A stretch of DNA of 64,000 nt from JAAYDI01 sp052034005. Lineage in GTDB: Bacteria > Planctomycetota > Planctomycetia > Pirellulales > Pirellulaceae. Under the pieces are notes generated by a model, which saw only the letters and a list, made by a program, of their open reading frames with translations, made no database searches and had not been told where the DNA came from. The translations under genes were made by a program, and so were the position numbers. Below, one piece after another: positions 51,393 through 61,600 of this stretch (the first letter of the stretch is position 1; each line of letters begins with the position of its first letter). Location of the stretch: NCBI GenBank assembly GCA_052034005.1, contig JBPOJB010000020.1, forward strand, positions 18,405 to 82,404, in the 5' to 3' direction.

Positions 51393-51686
51393 CTAGTCAG
51401 CCTGAGCATCGTCCCCCGACTTCTGACGATACGCATCCCGCTCACGCCGAGTGGCCTCCAGATCGAACACCAGATACTTCATGTCCAGTCGCAACTGGCT
51501 CAGCGCCTCTTGGACCAACGTGAGAATCCGGCGCCGACGACGCGTACTCTCGATCACCCGCTCCAATACCGGTTCGATGGGCGTGCGGTATTGCGGCGGC
51601 AGACCGGCAATCAGTTGACCCAGTTCAATCACGTCGCGCGGAAGTTCGTTGGCGTCGGCCGGTATGAATCGCGGTGCAGTACCCAT
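51393..51686 (-). CDS. Small coiled-coil protein
   Basis: 97 aa from the ATG at 51686, with GGAGA upstream. Conserved-looking first half (NELPRDVIELGQLIAGLPPQ) and a charged C-terminal helix (TRRRRRILTLVQEALSQLRL, YLVFDLEATRRERDAY). No helix-turn-helix is evident. It lies 124 bp upstream of the Ser/Thr kinase on the same strand and might be its substrate or partner (speculative). Confidence 0.65.
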   Translation of the reverse strand: MGTAPRFIPADANELPRDVIELGQLIAGLPPQYRTPIEPVLERVIESTRRRRRILTLVQEALSQLRLDMKYLVFDLEATRRERDAYRQKSGDDAQAD

Positions 51687-52007
51687 CAGTCGTCGTCTCC
51701 GGGAGGGCAGGGTGGATGACCTGTCTACCCGCATACCGTGTGCCGTTTCCCGCGCATTCGGCAATGAAATGCGCAAGTGACTATCCAGCAATCACTTACA
51801 AAATACGGCGCGACCACCCAGCGCCCCGCGCGTCGCCAAAACGCCTCGTCATTGCTCTGGTCGCCGATCGCAAATCCTGTTACAAGCGGGCTTTACGCTC
51901 GGACAATGTCCGGTACGCCCGGCGTTGCCGTTTCGCTACATCTAAGGTCACGCACCGGCGTTGCTGGGAGGCCCCGTGCCGGCCGCCCGGGCGTCGCCCT
52001 CCCTGGC
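51687..52007. other. 321-bp divergent gap with one perfect dyad
   Basis: The gap separates the coiled-coil gene from the large secreted protein gene. The only clear structure is CGGACA-A-TGTCCG at 51900-51912, a perfect 6-bp dyad with one central base, of the size of a repressor half-site pair. No promoter is convincing. If the secreted protein starts further downstream, the gap would be longer. Confidence 0.4.
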
Positions 52008-54773
52008 ATGCACGCATCGTCCCCCAACCTGACACTCCACCACCATCCTAGACGGAACCGAGCCTCAAGATGTTCACCGGCCGCCGCCCATTGCGCCTCC
52101 CGACGGGCACTGGTCGGGATGGGCCTGTGTGCGGTCGCGTGCTGGTTGGGCCCCGGGCTGGCGTTGGCCCAGCATCGCGAGTCGTTCGAGGGGCCTGACA
52201 CCAGCTGGAGACGGGCGGACCACGATTGCAATCTGCGCGTGACGCAGCATGTGCGCACGTTCAACCAGGCCCAGTCGGGGCAGGCGAGCGAGTTCATCCA
52301 GTTCGAAGCCGGCTCCGGCACGTTCATTCACCTGATCCACGACGTGCCGCGGTCCCGGGTGATCGAGGAGCTGGCGATCAGCCTGTGGGTCAAATCGAAC
52401 CGGGCGGGTTTGCGGTTGGCCGCCCGCGTGATCCTGCCACGCACCAGGGACCCGCGCACCGGCAAGCCCCTCTCCACGCTGATCCAGGGCAGTACCTATT
52501 CCCACGCCGACACGTGGCAGAAGCTCACGATCGAGCAGGCGGCGTTGCTGGTGGCACGACAGGTCCCGATGTTGCGCACACAGGTGGAGACCGAGGTGAG
52601 CGATCGGGAGGCCTACGTGGATCTCGTGGTGCTCAACGCCTATGGCGGGCCCGGTCAGACGGACCTCTGGATCGACGAGTTGGAGGTGGCCGGGCAAGTC
52701 TCGCCCAGCACGGTCGCCGACCCGCAGGACGGGTCACCGGCGGGCGGCGGCGCGCCGGACTCGACGGGCGTGGAGCCGGCTGCGGGCCGGCCGTCGTCGT
52801 CGTTGCTGTGGCGCGCGATCGACCACCAAGGCGAGTCGTTCGCCTGGCTCCAATCACTCGGCTTCAACGCGGTACACCTGCGCGCGCCGCCCAGTGAGGA
52901 ACAACTGCGGGAGGCGGCAGCCAGCGGTCTGAAGCTCATCGCGCCGCCGCCGTTGAGCCAGTCGCCGGCCGGTTACGGGCCGGGCTTGACGCACATGCTG
53001 GCATGGGATCTGGGTGAACTGGCATCGCCGGAAGCCGCCGAGCCGGCGCGACGCCTGGCCGTGCAGTTGCGGAGCGTGCCCGAGGAGTCCCGTCGGCCGA
53101 TCATGTGCCTGCCGCGGGACGACATCTGGCAGGCCAGCCGCATCGCCGACCTGCTGGCGCTCGAGCCGCCCGGGCCCAATGGCTCCTTCCCACTTGCAGA
53201 CCTCGGACCCTGGTACTTGCAGCGCGCCCGCCAGATGCGGATGGGCACCCGGTTCTGGGCGTCCATCCGTACGCAGGTGCGCGCGCCCATCATGGATCAG
53301 GCCCGGACGCTCGCCGGCGTGGCCACCCCGACCTGGACGCTCGAGCCGGAACAGATCCGGTTGCTGGCGTATCACGCCATCGCCTCCGGCGCGGGCGGCC
53401 TGTGGTTCCGCTCCGAGTCGCGGCTGGACGCCACCGATCGGCACTCCATCCTCCGCGCCAAGGTCCTCCAGCGGCTCAACCTCGAACTGGCCATGCTCGA
53501 GCCGTGGGCGGCCACCGGTCAACACGAGTCCGAGCTGTCGATTGCCGACGGGCGCGTCCGCGCCAGCGTCCTCAAGACCGACCGCTCCCGCGTGCTGCTG
53601 ATCATGCGGCGATCGGCGGACCAGCAGTACATCGCCGGCTTGGGAGACCCGCGGCCCGTCACGGTAGAGGTACCCGGGGTGCCCGAGACGGACGAAGCCT
53701 ACCGCCTGGTGGAGGACGGCCTGCAGCGGATCCGGCAGGAGCGCGGCACGGGCATGCGCATCACGCTGGAAAACGCGCCGGAAGTGACGGCGGTCGTGGT
53801 GACTCAAGACCGCCTGGTGATCAACTTCCTGGCTCGGCAGATCGAGCAGGGGCGGCAGCAGCGCGACCGGCTCTCCCGGGACATTGCCGCGCAGTTCTAC
53901 GCGGCGGTGGTGGAGGCGCACCAGGACCTGCTGACGTTCGCGCCGGCCACCAGCCTGACCAGCCACGCCCTGGAAGGCCAATCGCTCTCCCAGGCCCGCA
54001 GCGAGCTGCAGCATTACGAGCGTCTGATCGAGGGGGGCGGCCATGAGCGCGCGTACGAGTTCCTGCAACGCGGCCTCGAGCAGCTCGCCGCGGCCCGCTA
54101 CTACGACTGGCACGCCGCGGCCGGCTCCTTCCCCACTCCCGTCACCAGCCCGCTGTGCGTCAGCTACTTCGCACTACCCCACCACCACGCGCTGAGCCAG
54201 CGGCTGTGCGGAGCCGTCTGGGGCCCGAACGCGCTGGCCGGCGGCGATTTCGAAAACCTGCAGCTGATGCAGTCCAGCGGCTGGCGCCATCTGGCCGGCC
54301 AGCAGGCCGATTTGGCCACCGCTGCGGAACTGTCCCTGCACGCGCCCCAGGCCGGCCGCTCGTCCCTCCGCCTGCAGTGCTGGCCACGCCTCAAACAGCC
54401 GGGCCTGATGGCCGACGCGCCGCCGCCGATCGCGATCATTAGCGCACCGGTCCCCATTCGGACAGGACAAATCCTGCGGATTCACGGCTTTGTGCGCGTG
54501 CCGTCACCGGTCCAAGGCAGCCCCGACGGGCTGATGATCTACGATTCGTTGGCCGGCACGGATCTGGCGGAGCGGGTGCAGGAGGCGCGCGACTGGCGGG
54601 AGTTCACGCTGTACCGCGCGGCACCCTGTGACGGCTCGGTGACGATCACGTTCGCGCTGACCGGCGTCGGCGAAGCGTGGCTGGACAGCGTCACCATCAA
54701 CCTGCTGGAACCGGCCGCTCCGCACACCCCGTCACGGCCCGACGACACCCCGTGGCAGGCGCAACTCCATTGA
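52008..54773 (+). CDS. Large secreted protein of unknown function, possible carbohydrate-binding N-domain
   Basis: About 921 aa. The N-terminus is uncertain: the ATG at 52008 gives a long charged n-region before the signal core (GLCAVACWLGPGLALAQ). Residues about 60-225 look like a beta-sandwich (RESFEGPDTSWRR at its start, LWIDELEVAG at its end), as in carbohydrate-binding modules. The middle resembles a TIM-barrel-like region (WLQSLGFNAVHLRAP, LIAPPPLSQ, YHAIASGAGGLWFR), followed by a helical stretch and a final beta domain (AIISAPVPIRTGQILRIHGF... EAWLDSVTINLLEP). I do not recognise a family or catalytic residues. The next gene starts 43 bp downstream. Confidence 0.65.
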   Translation: MHASSPNLTLHHHPRRNRASRCSPAAAHCASRRALVGMGLCAVACWLGPGLALAQHRESFEGPDTSWRRADHDCNLRVTQHVRTFNQAQSGQASEFIQFEAGSGTFIHLIHDVPRSRVIEELAISLWVKSNRAGLRLAARVILPRTRDPRTGKPLSTLIQGSTYSHADTWQKLTIEQAALLVARQVPMLRTQVETEVSDREAYVDLVVLNAYGGPGQTDLWIDELEVAGQVSPSTVADPQDGSPAGGGAPDSTGVEPAAGRPSSSLLWRAIDHQGESFAWLQSLGFNAVHLRAPPSEEQLREAAASGLKLIAPPPLSQSPAGYGPGLTHMLAWDLGELASPEAAEPARRLAVQLRSVPEESRRPIMCLPRDDIWQASRIADLLALEPPGPNGSFPLADLGPWYLQRARQMRMGTRFWASIRTQVRAPIMDQARTLAGVATPTWTLEPEQIRLLAYHAIASGAGGLWFRSESRLDATDRHSILRAKVLQRLNLELAMLEPWAATGQHESELSIADGRVRASVLKTDRSRVLLIMRRSADQQYIAGLGDPRPVTVEVPGVPETDEAYRLVEDGLQRIRQERGTGMRITLENAPEVTAVVVTQDRLVINFLARQIEQGRQQRDRLSRDIAAQFYAAVVEAHQDLLTFAPATSLTSHALEGQSLSQARSELQHYERLIEGGGHERAYEFLQRGLEQLAAARYYDWHAAAGSFPTPVTSPLCVSYFALPHHHALSQRLCGAVWGPNALAGGDFENLQLMQSSGWRHLAGQQADLATAAELSLHAPQAGRSSLRLQCWPRLKQPGLMADAPPPIAIISAPVPIRTGQILRIHGFVRVPSPVQGSPDGLMIYDSLAGTDLAERVQEARDWREFTLYRAAPCDGSVTITFALTGVGEAWLDSVTINLLEPAAPHTPSRPDDTPWQAQLH

Positions 54774-54816
54774 CCCCTCTACTCAAGCGTGCGGCCATGG
54801 GCGACCATGATCGATT

Positions 54817-55455
54817 ATGCGCGGATCATTCCCGGCAGCCGTGGAGATTGCCACCGTGTGGGGAGCGTTGTATGTCGTGCCGCCGTGGTTGGCCGCGGCG
54901 GTCGCCGCCCTGCTGCTGATCCTGATACTGGTCGCCCTCTGCGTGCTCGTCGGCCTCCTGCGGCGCCGCCGCAGGATGTGGGGGCCGCCCGAGCCCGACC
55001 TGTTTGTGGACCTCGGCCAGCTCGGCGCGGCCGGGCCGCCCGCAGAGGGACCGCGACTCGAGTTCTACGGGACGCCGGTCCGGTTGGCCGTGATCGTCGT
55101 GGCTCCGGCAGGCCGTCAGGGCGAGCTGCCGCCGCCGGGCGTGATGCCGACGCTGATGGATCGCCTGATCCCGGGCCTGCCCGCGGTGATCGCGCACCAT
55201 CAGCCGCTCATCTGCCGCTGGCCGGCCCAGCTCAGCACACAGGGTTTCGCCCAGTCGTTCTTCAATCACCTGGTTCTGCCGGGCGACCGCGGAAAAGGCA
55301 CGCCCTGGTGCAGCATTGCAGGCAAGCTGCAGGTCGGCGACCGGCTGTTCCTGGTGGGGCTCGTGTGCTGTGCGCACCAGCCCAATGCGTTGAGCCAGTT
55401 CGTCGTGCAGCACGAAGGACAATGGCTGGACATTCTGCGAATCCGAGATCTCTAG
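54817..55455 (+). CDS. Single-pass membrane protein of unknown function
   Basis: 212 aa. One hydrophobic helix near residues 22-48 (LAAAVAALLLILILVALCVL) is followed by a basic stop-transfer segment (RRRRRMW) and a cytoplasmic domain of about 150 residues with mixed beta strands (LAVIVVAPAGRQGELPPPGV, GTPWCSIAGKLQVGDRLFLV). The start at 54817 has no clear ribosome site. It lies between the large secreted protein and the glycerate kinase (3 bp before the latter), so all three are probably cotranscribed. Confidence 0.6.
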   Translation: MRGSFPAAVEIATVWGALYVVPPWLAAAVAALLLILILVALCVLVGLLRRRRRMWGPPEPDLFVDLGQLGAAGPPAEGPRLEFYGTPVRLAVIVVAPAGRQGELPPPGVMPTLMDRLIPGLPAVIAHHQPLICRWPAQLSTQGFAQSFFNHLVLPGDRGKGTPWCSIAGKLQVGDRLFLVGLVCCAHQPNALSQFVVQHEGQWLDILRIRDL

Positions 55456-55458
55456 GCG

Positions 55459-56865
55459 ATGCACTCCCGGCGTTCCTCCGAACAACTGCGCAGCGACGCC
55501 TCGGCGATCTGGCAGGCCGGCGTGACGGCAGTCGACAGCGCCCGGCTCGTGCGCCAGTGCGTCCGCGTGGCAGGCGATGTGCTGTGCATTGCCGACGAAG
55601 AGCTGTCACTGGCAGAGATCCGGCGGATCGTCGTGGTCGGGGCAGGCAAGGCGGGCGCGGGGATGGCGGCGGGGCTGGAAGCTGCCCTGGGGCGCGATCT
55701 GCTGGCCGCCAAGCGGGTGACCGGCTGGGTCAACGTGCCGGCCGACTGTGTCCGACCGCTTGAGCGTATCACGCTCCACGCCGCCCGCCCCGCCGGGGTG
55801 AACGAGCCGACTGCCGCGGGGGTCGAGGGCTCCGCCCGGATCCTCCGGCTGGTCGAACGTCTGACGCCCGCCGACCTGTGCCTGTGCCTGCTCTCCGGCG
55901 GCGGATCGGCATTGCTGCCGGCACCGGCCGCCGGCATCACGCTCGACGACAAGCGGGCCGTCACGCAACATCTGAGCGGCGCGGGCGCGAATATCCAGCA
56001 GCTCAACACGGTCCGCAAGCACCTGAGCCGGATCAAGGGCGGCCGCCTGGCGCGCGCCTGCCGCGCCGGTCGCCTGATCACGCTGATCATTTCCGACGTG
56101 CTGGGCGACCCGTTGGATGCCATCGCCTCGGGACCCACGGTCCCGGACACGACCACCGCACAGGAGGCGCTGCAAGTCCTCGCGCAGTTCCACGCGGAGG
56201 CGGCAGGGATCGCGCCGGCTGTGTTCGAACACCTGCGGTCACAGGCTGCGGCGGCGCACTCGCCGACCAGTGAGACCACCGGCCACGTCGATCACTTCGT
56301 GATCGGGAATAATGCCGTGGCGGTGGATGCGGCCGGCGCGGAGGCCGAACGCCGCGGATATGCGCCTGCCCTGGTGGCCGCGCGGCAGCCGGAGGGCGAC
56401 GCCGAGTCGGTCGGCCGACACCTGGCCGCACTAGCCCTTCGCATGCGGTCGGTTGCCGGACCGGACTGCTTGATCAGCGGCGGAGAACCGACGGTGACGC
56501 TCGCGCCGGCCGCCACGCGCGGCTTGGGAGGACGCAATCAACAACTGGTTCTGGCCGCACTGCAGAGCCTGACGGCACCGGCGCCCGAGCGCTCGGCCGG
56601 TCAGCCGCTCGAGGGGATCTTGATCTTGTCGGGAGGCACGGACGGCGAAGACGGCCCGACGGACGCCGCCGGCGCGTGGGCTGACGGTCCGTTGGCGCAC
56701 GAGGCGCTCGCGCGCGGCCTGGACATCGCCGATCACTTGCGACGCAACGACGCGTACCATTTCTTCGCGCCGCTGGGAGGGCTCATCAGAACCGGGCCCA
56801 CCCACACGAACGTGTGCGACGTCCGGGTCGTGTTGACGGATCGGCGGGAAACGGCCGGGACCTGA
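55459..56865 (+). CDS. Glycerate 2-kinase (MOFRL family)
   Basis: 468 aa, start 3 bp after the preceding stop. The N-terminal DUF4147 domain shows VVVGAGKAGAGMA, LCLLSGGGSALLPAPA and the KHLSRIKGGRLA segment; the C-terminal MOFRL domain shows TRGLGGRNQQLVLAAL and SGGTDGEDGPTDAAGA. The family phosphorylates D-glycerate to 2-phosphoglycerate in glyoxylate/serine and hydroxypyruvate metabolism. Convergent with the DUF1598 gene (3 bp between stops). Confidence 0.95.
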   Translation: MHSRRSSEQLRSDASAIWQAGVTAVDSARLVRQCVRVAGDVLCIADEELSLAEIRRIVVVGAGKAGAGMAAGLEAALGRDLLAAKRVTGWVNVPADCVRPLERITLHAARPAGVNEPTAAGVEGSARILRLVERLTPADLCLCLLSGGGSALLPAPAAGITLDDKRAVTQHLSGAGANIQQLNTVRKHLSRIKGGRLARACRAGRLITLIISDVLGDPLDAIASGPTVPDTTTAQEALQVLAQFHAEAAGIAPAVFEHLRSQAAAAHSPTSETTGHVDHFVIGNNAVAVDAAGAEAERRGYAPALVAARQPEGDAESVGRHLAALALRMRSVAGPDCLISGGEPTVTLAPAATRGLGGRNQQLVLAALQSLTAPAPERSAGQPLEGILILSGGTDGEDGPTDAAGAWADGPLAHEALARGLDIADHLRRNDAYHFFAPLGGLIRTGPTHTNVCDVRVVLTDRRETAGT

Positions 56866-56868
56866 GTG

Positions 56869-58332
56869 TCAGTCCCACCACCATTGCCCTTCGGGCAGGT
56901 CCTTCAGCGAGACTTTCTGGTAGCCGGCGCTGACCTGGCCCTGGTCGTCCGCCAGGATGTTGCTCGACTGGATCGCCTGCAAAGGCTCGACGTGCACACC
57001 GCCACCGATGGGAACGGCAATCCCCGCGCCTTTGGGGATCACATCCAGCGCCGGTTCGACCTGCCTGGGCGTCTCATAGGTTTCGATTGGGAACTGGCTT
57101 TCGTCCGCGAACACGCCGAGGTCCCAGCTGGCCTGCTGGTAGTAGTCCTTCTGCTGGATGAAGGCGGCCGCCACGGACATGTCAATCAGATTCCGCAGCT
57201 CGGCATAGACGGGCTCCCAATTGGCCAGCCGCGCATAATTCTCGGTGAATTCCGTGCAGAACACCTTGCTGGCCCGGCTCTCACCCTTCACTTCCTGCCG
57301 CACGCCGCCCGGGAGCACGATCTCGGATTGACCCACCAGCTTTACGCCCCAACCCTCCAGCTCCATTCCCAGGCCGTCGCTCGTCACACGCACGCACTTG
57401 TAGTCCGGCACGAAATACCAGCGCTGCATCTGCTGGGCGGACCCCGAATCCGCACGCGACGCCCAGCTGCGGATCTTCAACTCCTTGGGCAGCTTCTCGA
57501 CGCCGATGCCGATCAGCTTCATGCGATAGTCCGCCTCGACCATCACTTGGGCGAAGTGCGTCTTCGGAGAGATCCCTTGGACCGTCACCGTCTGCATGCC
57601 CAGCGCCTGGCGGAGAGAGGCCGCGATCTGAGCCTCCTGGCCGCGCACAATCGACCTGCCGATACTGGCGACCGTCTGACGTAGCCGCTCGGAGCCTTCC
57701 GGCGTCGGATCGATCGACACGCCGATCACATTCAACTTGTCACCGCCGGGCGGATACGCCCGCAGGGCGGTCACCAGATCCTGCAGCTGCAGCACCGCTC
57801 GTCCGGTCGTCAAGCCGCGGACCCGGCCCACAGGGTCCGCCGCGAACCCTTCCGCCGGGCCGGCCAGCACGATGTCACCGGTCTCCGGATAGAAGAACAC
57901 GTACTGCACGCGCAGCAACCCGGCAAGATTCTTCATGTCGTCGGTAATCGGCTGGCCGCTTTCCACCTGCCTGGCCACAGCCTGCTCGAGACGATTGAGC
58001 GAGATCTTCCGCAAATCGGACCACTTGGCCAGCTTCGGATCCAGCGACGCCACGGCCGCCGCGACGATCCGTTTGGCGAGCGCGCCGCTGCGGTCGTCAA
58101 CGCGCTGGATGCGCAGCACGCCCTGCGCGTCCACGACGATTCCCGCATTCTGGTAATTGCCGCCGCCAAAGCCACCGAAGCCGCCGCCACCGAAGCCGCC
58201 GCCACCGAAGCCGCCACCACCGATACCGCCACCACCACCGATCTGTGCCTGCACCGCCGATGAGGCCATGATGACGAGTACCGCCGCAGTCAAAACGAAG
58301 ACGAATCGCACTGTCCAACGACACCGGTCCAT
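56869..58332 (-). CDS. DUF1598 domain protein, secreted, Gly-rich
   Basis: 487 aa from the ATG at 58332, preceded by GAGGTGA; the longer frame upstream lacks support. A signal peptide (FVFVLTAAVLVIMASSAVQA) is followed directly by a Gly/Phe-rich tract of about 28 residues and then the DUF1598 domain (YVFFYPETGDIVLAGPAEGF, VSIDPTPEGSERLR, HFAQVMVEADYRMKLIGIG). DUF1598 is essentially planctomycete-specific and of unknown function. The gene lies 279 bp downstream of dnaE. Confidence 0.88.
   Translation of the reverse strand: MDRCRWTVRFVFVLTAAVLVIMASSAVQAQIGGGGGIGGGGFGGGGFGGGGFGGFGGGNYQNAGIVVDAQGVLRIQRVDDRSGALAKRIVAAAVASLDPKLAKWSDLRKISLNRLEQAVARQVESGQPITDDMKNLAGLLRVQYVFFYPETGDIVLAGPAEGFAADPVGRVRGLTTGRAVLQLQDLVTALRAYPPGGDKLNVIGVSIDPTPEGSERLRQTVASIGRSIVRGQEAQIAASLRQALGMQTVTVQGISPKTHFAQVMVEADYRMKLIGIGVEKLPKELKIRSWASRADSGSAQQMQRWYFVPDYKCVRVTSDGLGMELEGWGVKLVGQSEIVLPGGVRQEVKGESRASKVFCTEFTENYARLANWEPVYAELRNLIDMSVAAAFIQQKDYYQQASWDLGVFADESQFPIETYETPRQVEPALDVIPKGAGIAVPIGGGVHVEPLQAIQSSNILADDQGQVSAGYQKVSLKDLPEGQWWWD
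58160..58241 (-). repeat. 15-bp tandem repeats encoding a GGGGF tract
   Basis: CCGAAG/CCGATA followed by CCGCC-type triplets recur every 15 bp at 58175, 58190, 58205 and 58220. On the coding strand they give successive GGGGF-like units just after the signal peptide of the DUF1598 protein. Coding-sequence repeats, prone to length change. Confidence 0.85.
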
Positions 58333-58611
58333 TACGTTCACCTCAAACCACTTGCGGGCCAAGAGAGAAATGTGTCTTCCGGAATACCCGAGCTTGGAAC
58401 TGTCCAGATTATCGCAGATGCCGCACGCCTCGCATATTGTGGCAGCCACGAGGAAGTGAGCCCGCACCCACGCCTTAGACCGATCTTAATCCGAACCCCA
58501 CCATTTGGCAAGAAAAAGTACCGGAAGTACGCCGCCGGCGGGGCCGGCGTGCAGCCGGCCGGGTGTGGGGTCGGCGTCCGCCCCGCCCGAAAGCCCGGAG
58601 AAGCGAGAAGC

Positions 58612-61600
58612 CTAACCCACGTGGGGTCCTCGGCGGCCCCGGTTGCCGTTCCCGTTGGACGGCTTAGGCGGGGAAACGATCAGCTGGTAATGGCCCGGCC
58701 CGAGCAGGTCGTCGATGCGTTGCCGCAGCTCCGGCTGGATCTCCAACTGCAGGCGGTGCGATTTCAGGTGGACTCGGGTCCCATCCTCCAGGGCGAGCCG
58801 GAGTTCCAGCTCGCGGCTGCCCGGGTAACACCGGACGATCTCCCGGACTTTCGGCAGGATGTCCTCCCCATGGAGGCGCTGGTCGATGCGAATGATCAGG
58901 CCGCTCGTGTAGCGCGCATCGAGCTGTTCCATCGGAATCAGCTCGTTGACCACCAGGTTCGCCTCATCGCCCCCCCGCCGGTCGACCGCGCCGCGCACCA
59001 GGAGGATCGCGTCGGGTTTGACGAGCTCCCCGAACTTGAGGAACTCGTCGGGCCAGACGATACACCGGATGGTGCCCTGCAGATCCTCCAGATCGAAGTT
59101 GGCGAACCGGGTGGCGGTCGACCCGGGCCTGAGTTTGCGGACGTGAGAGACCTTAATGGCCGAGATCATGCCGCCCAGGATTACTTCCGTGCGGTGCGGC
59201 ACATCGGTCAGTCCCGCAGTGCTGTGGGAGCAGAACGTGGATAAGGCCTTCTCGTACTCTGCCAGCGGGTGACTGGACAGGTAGAACCCGAGCACTTCTT
59301 TCTCCATGGCCAGCCGCTGGCGATCTGCCCATTCGGGGGTATCGGGCAGCACGACTTCGTCGGCCGAGTCGTTTTCTCCCAGGTCTTGGAAGAGGCTTTT
59401 CTGGCCGCTGCGCCGGTCGGCCAGGGCGGCGGCGCCGGACTGCATGGCCCGGTCGATCACAGTGGCAAGCTGGGCGCGTCGCGCGCCGAACGAATCGAAG
59501 GCGCCGGCCTTGATCAGTGTCTCGACGGTGGCGTGGTTGCAGGCCGTGGCATCGACCCGTTCGCAGAAATCGAACAAGTGGCGGAACGGCCCGCCGCGCT
59601 CGCGTTCGCGCACAATCGCCTCGGCAGCGGCGCCGCCGCACCCTTTGATGGCGGAGAGTCCGAAGCGGATCTGCCCGTCGACCACGGTGAAGTCGACATC
59701 TGACCGGTTCACATCGGGCGGCACGACCCTGATGTTCAGGCGAGCCGCGTCTTCCAGGTGTTCGACCAGCGCGTCTTTCCGCACGAAGTTCCGCCCGGGG
59801 ATGTCGCCCGACAGCAGGGCGGCCATGAACTCGACCGGGTAGTTCGCTTTCAGGTACGCGGTCTGGTAGGCGATCAAGGCGTAGGCGGTGGAATGGCTCT
59901 TGTTGAAGCCGTAGCCGGCGAACTTGGTGATCAGCTCCCAGGTCTCGGCCGCCTGGCTGCCGGTCAATCCATTGTGCACGGCGCCGGCGAGAAACTGTTC
60001 CCGGTTGCGGTCGATCAGGGCCTGCTTCTTCTTGCTGATGGCTTTGATGCAGGTGTAGGCGCTGGCCAACTCGATCCCGCCGAGCCGGTTGAGGATCCGC
60101 ATGACCTGCTCCTGATAGACCATCACGCCGTGCGTCTCACGGAGGATCTCCTCTAGGACGGGATGCTGGTACTCCGGCTGCTTGCGTCCGTGTTTCACTT
60201 CGATGTAGTCGTCGACCATGCCGCCTTCGAGTGGGCCGGGGCGGTACAGCGCGTTGGTGGCGATGATGTCGCGGAAATGGTCGGGTTTCATCTTCTGGAG
60301 CAGGTCGCGGATGCCGCCGCTTTCGAGCTGGAACACACCCTTAGTCTCGCCGCGGCACAGCAGCGCGAACGTCGCGGGGTCGTCCAGCGGGAACTTGTGC
60401 GGGTCGATCCGCCGGCCCGTCGTCTGCTCGATCAGGTCCACCGCCTTGCGCAGGATGGTCAAGTTGCGGAGGCCCAGGAAGTCCATCTTGAGCAGCCCGG
60501 CCGCCTCCACGTCCCCCATCTGCCACTGCGTGATCACATCCTCCTTGCCCGTCACGCGGCACAGCGGCACGTATTCGGTCAGCGGCCGGTCGGCGATCAC
60601 CACGGCGGCCGCGTGGGTACCGACGTTCCGGGCCAGCCCTTCGAGCTGCATCGCCAGTTGGAGCAGTTCGCGGATCTCCGGGTCGCTGTCGAATGCCTCC
60701 TTCAGGTCCGCGCTGAGCTCGAGCGCTTTGGACAACGTGATGCCCAGCTGCTCGGGCACCATGGCCGTGATCTGATTCACGCGCGGCAAGGGGATGCCCA
60801 GGACGCGCCCCACGTCCTTGATCGCCGCGCGGGCCGCCAACGTCCCGAACGTGCCGATCTGCGCGACGTTCTCGTCGCCATATCTGTGCTTCACGTACCG
60901 GATGATGTCCGCCCGGCGTTCCTTGCAGAAATCGATGTCGATATCCGGTGCTTCCATGCGGTTCTCGTCCAGGAACCGCTCGAACAGCAAGTCGAACTGG
61001 AGCGGGCAGACATGGCTCAAGTACAGCGCGTAGCTGACCAGCGCCCCGACGCCGCTGCCCCGCGCCGTGGCCGGCACGCCCTGGCTCCGCGCCTCACGCA
61101 CGAAGTCCCACACGATCAGGAAATAGTTGGGAAAACCCAACTTGTTGATCACCTCCAGCTCCCGGTCCAGGCGCTGGCGGACCAGCGCGCTCAGCTGGCC
61201 GTCCCGGCAGTATTCCGGCTGGTCCGCGTAGCGTTCGCGCAAGCCCTGCTCGCACAGCTCCCGCAGGTAGGATTCCGCCGTGGCACCGGTCGGCACGTCG
61301 AACACCGGGAAGTGGCGCCGGCCCAGCTCCAATTGCAGGTCGATCCGATCGGCGATCTCCTGGCTGCGGGCCACCGCCTCCGGCTGGTCCGGGAAAGCCT
61401 GGTACATCTCCTCCGGGCTGCGCAGGTAGTACTGGTCGCCGTCCATCCGCATCCGGCTCGTGTCCGTGCGGTACTTGCCCATGTTGATGCACAGCATCAC
61501 ATCCTGGGCTTCCGCGTCCGCCCGATCCACGTAATGCGTGTCGCAGGTGGCGACCAGCGGGATCCCCAGCTGGCCGGCCACCTGAACGGCTCCCGCCAGC

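Noticed and set aside
58160..58241. Regularly spaced repeats resembling a short CRISPR or minisatellite
   Set aside because: Units are 15 bp with no spacers, lie in frame inside the DUF1598 gene and encode a Gly-rich tract.
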